Shown piece by piece: positions 7,012 through 11,914 of a stretch of 11,914 nt of DNA. The stretch comes from Ch71 sp050945695 (lineage in GTDB: Bacteria > Chloroflexota > Anaerolineae > DRVO01). The DNA lies in assembly GCA_050945695.1 (NCBI GenBank), contig JBMNTK010000124.1, forward strand, positions 1 to 11,914. Direction: 5' to 3'. The notes below the pieces were generated by a model. That model saw only the letters and a program-made list of their open reading frames with translations, did not search any database and was not told the DNA's origin. A program made the position numbers and the translations under genes. Positions within the stretch are counted from its first letter, which is position 1; each line of letters begins with the position of its first letter.

Positions 7012-7928
7012 GGCACCTCTCCTGACAAGGGCGTGGCACAGGCAAGTTGCCGATTGAGGGCGGCGGCCAGTTCGGCTATCGCCACCGCCCCGGCGCTGTC
7101 CGGGTGCTGCGAGATGAGGAGCCTGCCCTCGTTGAGGCATTGGGCGAGCCGATCGCTTTCATTGGGCACGATCAGGAAGATGCCCTCGCCCAGGCATCGT
7201 TGCGCCTCGCGCAGTCCCAGGAGCGATGGGCGCAGCCGATTGCCGACGAGGACGCGGCGGTTCTTGGAAAGCCCCAGTTCGTCCAACCACCGCAAGAGCG
7301 CCCGCGCCTGAGCCAGTTGGGTGCGCTCCAGGGCCATCGTGACCACTGCCAGGTCGGCCGACTCCGCTACGCAAGAGGCGTAGGGCCCGGCGGGGCTGCC
7401 CAGGTCAACCAGGACGTAGTCGGCCAGGGCACGGGCGGACCGAATCAGCGGCTGGGGGCCGGCGTTGGCATGCTCGGTCGGGTTGAAGTCATGGTAGCCG
7501 GTGAGGAAGCGGAACCTCAACCCAGTGCCATCCCCGCCGGCCAATTGCCGCTCCAGACACTCGGGCCCGGAGAGGCCATTGGTGAGACGCTCGATGCCCG
7601 GCAGCGTCGGGGCGGAGAGCAAGTGCCCAAGGCCGCCCAGGGGCCACGCTAGGTCCAGTATGAGGGTGCGTCCCAGGGCGCCTAGAGCCTGGGCGGTGTT
7701 GGCGCAGAGCGTGGTGGTTCCCACGCCGCCTGCCACCCCGAGAAAGACGACGACCCTGCCGTCCCGGGGTTGCTCCCCTGGGTAGCCGTCGGGAGGGACG
7801 TCGGGGTCTTCACCGTTGCCAGCGCCCGATCGCGCCCGTGCGTCAGTCATCCGGCGGAGGTATCCGCGTTCCCCCGAGGCCGAGCCATCGGCTGTGTCTG
7901 CGGTGTGTAACCTACAATCGGTAGTCAT
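7008..7928 (-). CDS. ParA/MinD-like protein with degenerate P-loop (CpaE/TadZ-like)
   Basis: A 306-residue protein of the ParA/MinD P-loop superfamily. The first 56 residues are polar and probably disordered. The Walker A region reads GVAGGVGTTTL (64-74): the signature lysine of deviant Walker A is Ala66 and the phosphate-binding lysine is Thr71. GGVGTTT is a form seen in CpaE/TadZ-type ATPases. The switch aspartate (LILDLAWPLGG, Asp92) and the Walker B aspartate (YVLVDLGS, Asp175) remain. It probably binds nucleotide weakly or does not hydrolyse it, acting as a localisation factor or partner subunit. The ATG at 7926-7928 has GGAG about 11 nt upstream; the internal ATG at 7848-7850 is an alternative without a Shine-Dalgarno. 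It lies 34 bp after the REC-ATPase gene and overlaps the CheA-like gene by 4 nt, so it is firmly part of this operon. Confidence 0.85.
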   Translation of the reverse strand: MTTDCRLHTADTADGSASGERGYLRRMTDARARSGAGNGEDPDVPPDGYPGEQPRDGRVVVFLGVAGGVGTTTLCANTAQALGALGRTLILDLAWPLGGLGHLLSAPTLPGIERLTNGLSGPECLERQLAGGDGTGLRFRFLTGYHDFNPTEHANAGPQPLIRSARALADYVLVDLGSPAGPYASCVAESADLAVVTMALERTQLAQARALLRWLDELGLSKNRRVLVGNRLRPSLLGLREAQRCLGEGIFLIVPNESDRLAQCLNEGRLLISQHPDSAGAVAIAELAAALNRQLACATPLSGEVP

Positions 7929-7962
7929 CAGTGACCGGGCTCCGAGAAGGCTCCAAGTGCGG

Positions 7963-9141
7963 CTAGGCGGTCCTGACGGCCTTCATGCGGGACAGGGCCG
8001 GCTGGCTGTGGCGCACAAGGTCCTCGGCAAAGGCAGATATGGCCCTGGCGGCGGCGGTGCGGGGAGCCGACACGACGACCGGAACACCCCGGTTGATGGC
8101 CTCAACGAAGGCCCGGCCCTCGTAGGGAATGGACAGGCAGATCTCACGGCTGAGCGCTGCCGTGATGTCAGCTTCGGCCAGGGGCCTGGCGGCGAACACC
8201 TGGCTGACTACCAGGGCGGCATCGGCCTCGGGATACCCCAGCGATTCCAGGACCTCGAAGGCGGACGCGGCCGCCTTCACACCTGCCATCTCGGGCGTGG
8301 TGACCACCAGGACGAGGTCGGCGAGCTCAAACACCGCCAGGTTCACGTCCGTGAAGCCGGGAGACAGGTCGAGGACCACGAACGGGAAGTTGCGACGCAG
8401 CTGCTCCAGTGCGGCCCGGACGCCGTCGGGGACCACCAGCGCCGACGAGGCTGGTGACAGTGGTGCGGCCAGCACCCGTACGTCCAAGCGAGTGTCGGCC
8501 AGGTAGGCCATCAGGACGTCGGGATCGAAGGAGGCCCCGTACCGGGTTACCAGCTGGTCAACCGTATGCACCGGCCGGGCGTCCAGCATCAGGGCCAGGT
8601 GCCCCGACTCCAGCGCCAGGTCGCAAGCGACGACATCGTGCTCGCAGGCGGCCGCCAGGGCAACCGAGAGGTTGGCGGCGAGGGATGACTTACCGGAGCC
8701 GCCGCGCAGGCCAAACACCGCAATCACGCGGCCGAGTGGCTGCTCGGTGCTGCCGGACGTCGCGGGACGAGCCCGGGCCAGGAGGGCCCGGACGCGGGCC
8801 AGCAGTTCGGGTGCCTCGAAGGGCTTGACGACGTAGTCGTCTGCCCCGGCCTCGAAGCCCCTTACTTTGTCATCCACGCTGTTGCGAGCGGTCAGGATCA
8901 CTATGGGGACGCCAGCGGCCCGAGCGTCAGCACGCAAGCGACGGGTCAGCTCAAACCCGTCCATACCGGGCATCATGACGTCAATGATGAACAAGTCCGG
9001 CTGCACTTGAGACAACCGGTCCAATGCTTCTTGGCCGGACGCGGCCAGAACTGGGCGGTAGCCGGCGGCCTCCAGGTGCGTGGCCACGAGCTTGGCCACA
9101 CTGGAGGTGTCTTCGACCACCATAATGCGTTCGCCGGGCAC
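7963..9141 (-). CDS. Receiver domain-ParA/MinD ATPase fusion (CpaE-like)
   Basis: A 392-residue fusion. Residues 1-125 form a complete response-regulator receiver: acidic pocket Glu10/Asp11, phosphoacceptor Asp54 (FIIDVMMPGMDG), Thr84 and Lys106 (VVKPF). After a short linker, a ParA/MinD-type ATPase begins with FGLRGGSGKSS (143-153): Lys151 is kept, while the upstream signature lysine is Arg146. Asp174 is the switch aspartate (ACDLALESGH) and Asp258 lies in Walker B (FVVLDLSPG). CpaE/TadZ proteins of Tad pilus systems share this architecture and mark assembly sites, but most have degenerate receivers; here the receiver looks phosphorylatable. The start is GTG at 9139-9141 with GGAGG 6 nt upstream. 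It is the first gene of a three-gene operon with a second ParA-like protein and a CheA-like kinase. No other Tad genes are visible, so a Tad role is unproven. Confidence 0.92.
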   Translation of the reverse strand: MPGERIMVVEDTSSVAKLVATHLEAAGYRPVLAASGQEALDRLSQVQPDLFIIDVMMPGMDGFELTRRLRADARAAGVPIVILTARNSVDDKVRGFEAGADDYVVKPFEAPELLARVRALLARARPATSGSTEQPLGRVIAVFGLRGGSGKSSLAANLSVALAAACEHDVVACDLALESGHLALMLDARPVHTVDQLVTRYGASFDPDVLMAYLADTRLDVRVLAAPLSPASSALVVPDGVRAALEQLRRNFPFVVLDLSPGFTDVNLAVFELADLVLVVTTPEMAGVKAAASAFEVLESLGYPEADAALVVSQVFAARPLAEADITAALSREICLSIPYEGRAFVEAINRGVPVVVSAPRTAAARAISAFAEDLVRHSQPALSRMKAVRTA

Positions 9142-9248
9142 GTGCTCCCTCCGACGGGTTTCGCTCCAGGGTCTCGATACTCTGGAAGGGCCGGCTTGGC
9201 AATCAGTGCGGGGCGTTGTTCTGCCCCTGGGCCAAGCTGGCTCCTCTC

Positions 9249-9276
9249 ATTATCGTATGGCTGGACCCCTCAATGC
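9249..9276 (-). promoter_or_regulatory. Weak candidate promoter for the REC-ATPase operon
   Basis: On the minus strand GATAAT (9249-9254) resembles a -10 box about 110 nt before the GTG start. TTGAGG nearby is only about 13 nt upstream of it, too close for a standard -35 box, so the call rests mainly on the -10 match and on the need for a promoter after the terminator at 9344-9373. The 257-bp gap 9142-9398 otherwise shows nothing except that terminator. Confidence 0.25.
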
Positions 9277-9343
9277 AGCGCCCAACCCATGATGATTGCG
9301 TAAAGAATGCTCGTGGGGGAGAGGGGGGAAGAGAGCAGAGAAA

Positions 9344-9373
9344 AGCCCCGGGAGAGTCAGCTCTCCCGGGGCT
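9344..9373 (-). terminator. Intrinsic terminator of the EF-G-2-like gene
   Basis: A perfect 13-bp stem, AGCCCCGGGAGAG (9344-9356) and CTCTCCCGGGGCT (9361-9373), has a 4-nt loop. On the minus strand it is followed by TTTTCTCT. It lies 25 bp beyond the stop codon of the gene ending at 9399, a textbook position. Confidence 0.9.
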
Positions 9374-9398
9374 GGAAGGTATACGCTTCTGGGGCGGA

Positions 9399-11480
9399 CT
9401 AGCCCGCTTCGGCCTCTTTCTCGCGCTTGGCCTCGGCGATGACCTGCTCGGCCACGTGCGGCGGGACGGGGTCGTAGTGCGAGAACTCCATAGTGAAGAC
9501 GCCCCGGCCTTGGGTCATGGCGCGCAGGTCGGTAGCGTAGCGGCGCATCTCGGCCAGCGGAACCAGGGCCGTGACCGTGCTCAGGCCGCGCTCCTGCTCC
9601 ATGCCCAGCACCCGGCCGCGCTTGCTGTTGAGGTCGCCCATGATGTCGCCCATGAACTGCTCGGGCACGGTGATGACCACCTTGACGATAGGTTCGAGCA
9701 GGATGGGGCCGGCGGCCTCAGCGGCCTTGCGGAAGCCGATGCTCCCCGCCAGTTTGAAGGCCATGTCGGAGGAGTCCACCGGGTGGTAGGACCCATCGTA
9801 GAGGGCAACCCTGACGTCCACTACCGGGTAGCCGGCGAGAATGCCCTCTTCCATAGCCTCGACGACACCCTTCTCCACGGATGGGATGAAGTTGCGGGGG
9901 ACGGCGCCGCCGAAGATCTCGTCAACGAACTCGAAGCCCGCTCCCCTCTCTCGGGGCTCCACCCGTATCCACGTGTCACCGAACTGTCCGCGACCACCAG
10001 TCTGCCGCTTGAACCGCCCCTGAGCCTGGGCCACCTTGGTGATGGTCTCCCGGTAGGGCACCCGCGGGGTGCTGGTCACTACCTCTACCCCGAACTTCTG
10101 CCGCAGACGGCGGATAGCCACGTCCAGGTGTGACTCGCCCATGCCGGACAGGATGAGCTCACCGGTGCTGGGCTCACGCTCCAGCCTCAGGGTGGGATCT
10201 TCCTCGACCAGACGGGACATCGAGCTGCTCATCTTGTCGAAGTCCGCCTGGGACTTGGCGTTCACGGCCACCGAGTAGACGGGGTTGGGCCGTTCGAGCG
10301 CCGGCAGGGTCAGCGGCTTGCCGCGGTCACACAGGGTGTCACCGGTGTGGATCTCGGCCAGCTTGGACACGGAGCCGATGTCGCCGGCGACCAGCTGCTC
10401 AGTAGGCGTCTGTTCGCGGCCGGTCACGGTGAAGAGCTGACCCACCCGCTCTTCCTGTCCGGTGCGAGCGTTGATGGGCCGGCTGTCCGAGGACAGGGTG
10501 CCGGAGTAGACGCGCAGGTAGGTGAGCTTGCCCACGTAAGGGTCGGCCGTGGTCTTGAAGACAAACGCGGCCAGCGGACCGGCAGAGTCGGCCGTGATCT
10601 CAACCGTGTTCCCGGAGGAAGGATCAATGGCTTCGTAGGGCCCGGCATCGGTGGGGGAGGGCATGAACTCCCGGATGGCGTCCAAGAGCGGGCGCACGGC
10701 CACGTTGGCGGTGGCGGCGGTAGCTGCTACCGGAATCGCGGAACCGCTGCGCACGGCGTTGCGGAGCCCCTGCATGATCTCGTCAGCGGTGAGCTCCTCA
10801 CCCTCGAGGTACTTCATGAGGAGTTCGTCGTCGCCCTCGGCGGCCGCTTCCACGAGCTGAAGCCGGGCTTCCTCGACGGCATCCTGCATGTCTGCCGGGA
10901 TGTCCTCGACCTTGCCTTCGGGGCCGATGATGGCCTTCTGCTGCAGAAGGTCCACTACCCCTCGGAAGGAAGCCTCCTGCCCGATGGGCAGGTGAATGGG
11001 GACGAACCGGGCCTCGAACGCATTCGAAAGGGAATCCAAGCAGGACTGGAAGGAGGCGTTCTCCCGGTCCATCTTGTTGACTACGACCATACGAGGGAGA
11101 GACCGCTCGTCGGCGTAACGCCAGAGGATCTCGGTCCCAACCTCGACACCGGCAGCCGCGTCCACCACGACGAGGGCCGACTCAGCGACGCGCAGGCCAC
11201 TGAGGACCTCGCCGATGAACTCCAGATAGCCCGGAGCATCGAGCAGGTTTATCTTGGTGTCCTTCCAAGGAACGGGCACCACCGCCAGGCTTACTGAGAT
11301 ATGTCGCCGGACTTCTTCTTCATCGAAGTCGGCGATGGCGGTGCCGTCCTCCACCCGGCCGAGCCGGTTGGTGACCCCGGTGTTGAATGCCATCGCTTCC
11401 ACCAGGGATGTCTTGCCGGCACTGCCGTGGCCCAAGAGGACTACATTACGGAGTTGTTCGCTCCCGTAGGCGGCCATCAT
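9399..11480 (-). CDS. EF-G-2-like translation GTPase
   Basis: A 693-residue protein with the full EF-G domain order. The GTPase domain has G1 GHGSAGKT (17-24), G3 DAPGY (81-85) and G4 NKMD (135-138). Domain II starts near 302, domain III has SGMGESHLDVAIRRL (445-459), domain IV has GGRGQFGD (495-502), GGAVPRNFIPSVEKG (524-538) and DGSYHPVDSSDMAFK (562-576), and domain V runs to the end. It differs from housekeeping EF-G: the catalytic His of DTPGH is Tyr85, and switch I reads RRHISVS instead of RGITI. These traits match the EF-G-2 group, such as the second EF-G of Thermus thermophilus, thought to have altered GTP hydrolysis. The intact domain IV suggests it still enters the ribosomal A site. 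Two ATGs follow AGGAGG; the first (11478-11480) is only 1 nt away, so the second (11475-11477) may be the true start. It appears monocistronic, with its own promoter and terminator. Confidence 0.92.
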   Translation of the reverse strand: MMAAYGSEQLRNVVLLGHGSAGKTSLVEAMAFNTGVTNRLGRVEDGTAIADFDEEEVRRHISVSLAVVPVPWKDTKINLLDAPGYLEFIGEVLSGLRVAESALVVVDAAAGVEVGTEILWRYADERSLPRMVVVNKMDRENASFQSCLDSLSNAFEARFVPIHLPIGQEASFRGVVDLLQQKAIIGPEGKVEDIPADMQDAVEEARLQLVEAAAEGDDELLMKYLEGEELTADEIMQGLRNAVRSGSAIPVAATAATANVAVRPLLDAIREFMPSPTDAGPYEAIDPSSGNTVEITADSAGPLAAFVFKTTADPYVGKLTYLRVYSGTLSSDSRPINARTGQEERVGQLFTVTGREQTPTEQLVAGDIGSVSKLAEIHTGDTLCDRGKPLTLPALERPNPVYSVAVNAKSQADFDKMSSSMSRLVEEDPTLRLEREPSTGELILSGMGESHLDVAIRRLRQKFGVEVVTSTPRVPYRETITKVAQAQGRFKRQTGGRGQFGDTWIRVEPRERGAGFEFVDEIFGGAVPRNFIPSVEKGVVEAMEEGILAGYPVVDVRVALYDGSYHPVDSSDMAFKLAGSIGFRKAAEAAGPILLEPIVKVVITVPEQFMGDIMGDLNSKRGRVLGMEQERGLSTVTALVPLAEMRRYATDLRAMTQGRGVFTMEFSHYDPVPPHVAEQVIAEAKREKEAEAG

Positions 11481-11536
11481 GCCTCCTCGCTATTCGGCTA
11501 TCGGTGGGAAACCAGTCTGTACTCTCACAAAACGAC

Positions 11537-11560
11537 GCGCCGAACCAGCCAGTTCGGCGC
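11537..11560 (-). promoter_or_regulatory. Terminator-like hairpin in the EF-G-2 leader (possible attenuator)
   Basis: A perfect 9-bp stem, GCGCCGAAC (11537-11545) and GTTCGGCGC (11552-11560), encloses a 6-nt loop. On the minus strand a TTTT run follows 4 nt after the stem (11529-11532). It would lie about 27 nt after the predicted transcription start and 56 nt before the start codon, where it could attenuate transcription or stabilise the 5' end. Confidence 0.5.
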
Positions 11561-11593
11561 CCGCACAGTGCAGTATCGCCCACATGGACCTTA

Positions 11594-11622
11594 ATTGTAT
11601 GGCAATGTGCCATTAGTGTCAA
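11594..11622 (-). promoter_or_regulatory. Near-consensus promoter of the EF-G-2-like gene
   Basis: On the minus strand TTGACA (11617-11622) and TACAAT (11594-11599) are separated by 17 nt. This is a perfect -35 box and a -10 box one base from TATAAT. Transcription would start near 11587, giving a leader of about 107 nt. Confidence 0.85.
11599..11613. promoter_or_regulatory. Palindromic operator candidate within the EF-G-2 promoter
   Basis: ATGGCA-ATG-TGCCAT is a perfect 6-3-6 inverted repeat filling most of the spacer between the -35 and -10 boxes of the minus-strand promoter. A dimeric repressor bound there would block RNA polymerase. It lies about 26 bp from the -35 box of the divergent rubredoxin promoter, so it could affect both genes. 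The regulator is unknown. Confidence 0.45.
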
Positions 11623-11639
11623 TCGTGGTGAGCAGTGCG

Positions 11640-11668
11640 TTGACGCTCGGCTGCCGCTGTGCTAGAGT
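11640..11668 (+). promoter_or_regulatory. Promoter of the rubredoxin gene
   Basis: TTGACG (11640-11645) and TAGAGT (11663-11668) are separated by 17 nt, about 60 nt before the rubredoxin ATG. It is divergent from the EF-G-2 promoter, and the two -35 boxes are 17 bp apart. Confidence 0.75.
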
Positions 11669-11728
11669 CGAGCTTCGCCGTGGGGGAACACCTGCCGGCG
11701 GCATTCCGCGTTGATAGGAGCGGCATCA

Positions 11729-11866
11729 ATGGAGAAGTGGGTTTGCACAGTGTGCGGTTACATATACGACCCGGCGGAGAACAACAACGTCGCTTTCGCT
11801 GACCTCCCAGACGACTGGGTGTGTCCCGATTGCGGCGCTGAGAAGGACATGTTCGAGCCGCTCTAG
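11729..11866 (+). CDS. Rubredoxin, short-loop 45-residue type
   Basis: A complete 45-residue rubredoxin, a small cytoplasmic one-electron carrier whose single iron is bound by four cysteines. The first knuckle is VCTVCGYIYDP (Cys6, Cys9) and the second is WVCPDCGAEKDMFEPL (Cys32, Cys35), joined by the conserved FADLPDDW stretch. Usual rubredoxins have 52-54 residues; here the loop between YDPAE and the F-x-D-L-P motif is shortened, as in the 45-residue rubredoxin of Desulfovibrio desulfuricans. The ATG at 11729 has TAGGAG at 11715-11720 with 8-nt spacing. It has its own promoter and no visible co-transcribed partner before the window ends, so its redox partner (for example a peroxide or superoxide reductase, or a flavodiiron protein) cannot be named. 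The remaining 48 bases after its stop show nothing recognisable. Confidence 0.96.
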   Translation: MEKWVCTVCGYIYDPAENNNVAFADLPDDWVCPDCGAEKDMFEPL

Positions 11867-11914
11867 GCTACCAGGAACCGAGAGAACGAGATCGAGGGGC
11901 AGGCGGCCCCATTT

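Noticed and set aside
7012..7140. 43-residue N-terminal extension of the CheA-like protein
   Set aside because: It would overlap the preceding gene deeply; the ATG at 7011 has a strong Shine-Dalgarno and an ATGA overlap.
10347..11297. Long open frame antisense to the EF-G-2-like gene
   Set aside because: It is a GC-driven shadow with no recognisable domain opposite a clearly conserved GTPase. The same applies to the long antisense frames at 132-836, 1986-2615 and 9216-10133.

Overview
The window is GC-rich, densely coded bacterial DNA. The gene mix points to an anaerobic or microaerophilic lineage, most likely a Chloroflexota (Anaerolineae-like) genome or metagenomic contig: a CpaE-type REC-ATPase, a DUF211 protein, an EF-G-2-type GTPase, a short-loop rubredoxin and a multi-receiver histidine kinase. 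The taxonomic call is inference from gene content. I see no transposase, CRISPR array, tRNA or rRNA.

Layout. Positions 1-1685 (+) hold the 3' part of a hybrid histidine kinase with two C-terminal receiver domains; its start lies outside the window. Positions 1854-2882 (+) encode a dTDP-glucose 4,6-dehydratase (RmlB/RfbB). A perfect 13-bp hairpin at 2920-2951 separates it from the convergent minus-strand genes. Reading leftwards on the minus strand from 5346 are a DUF211 protein, a VIT1/CCC1-type membrane transporter and a lipoprotein with calcium-binding-type repeats. They are preceded by a recognisable promoter and a leader of about 310 nt rich in inverted repeats.

Positions 5752-9141 (-) form a three-gene signalling operon: a receiver-ParA/MinD fusion resembling CpaE/TadZ, a second ParA/MinD-like protein with a degenerate P-loop, and a CheA-like HPt/kinase protein that ends before any CheW-type domain. 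The last two genes overlap by ATGA. No Tad pilus or chemoreceptor genes are visible beside them. This is the most unusual unit in the window. I infer a phosphorelay from the CheA-like protein to the receiver of the REC-ATPase, controlling a ParA-type positioning switch.

Positions 9399-11480 (-) encode an EF-G-2-like translation GTPase that ends in a strong intrinsic terminator. Its upstream region carries a near-consensus promoter with a palindrome in the -35/-10 spacer, followed by a terminator-like hairpin in the leader. Divergently at 11729-11866 (+) is a 45-residue rubredoxin with its own good promoter; the two -35 boxes are 17 bp apart. Nothing recognisable remains after the rubredoxin.
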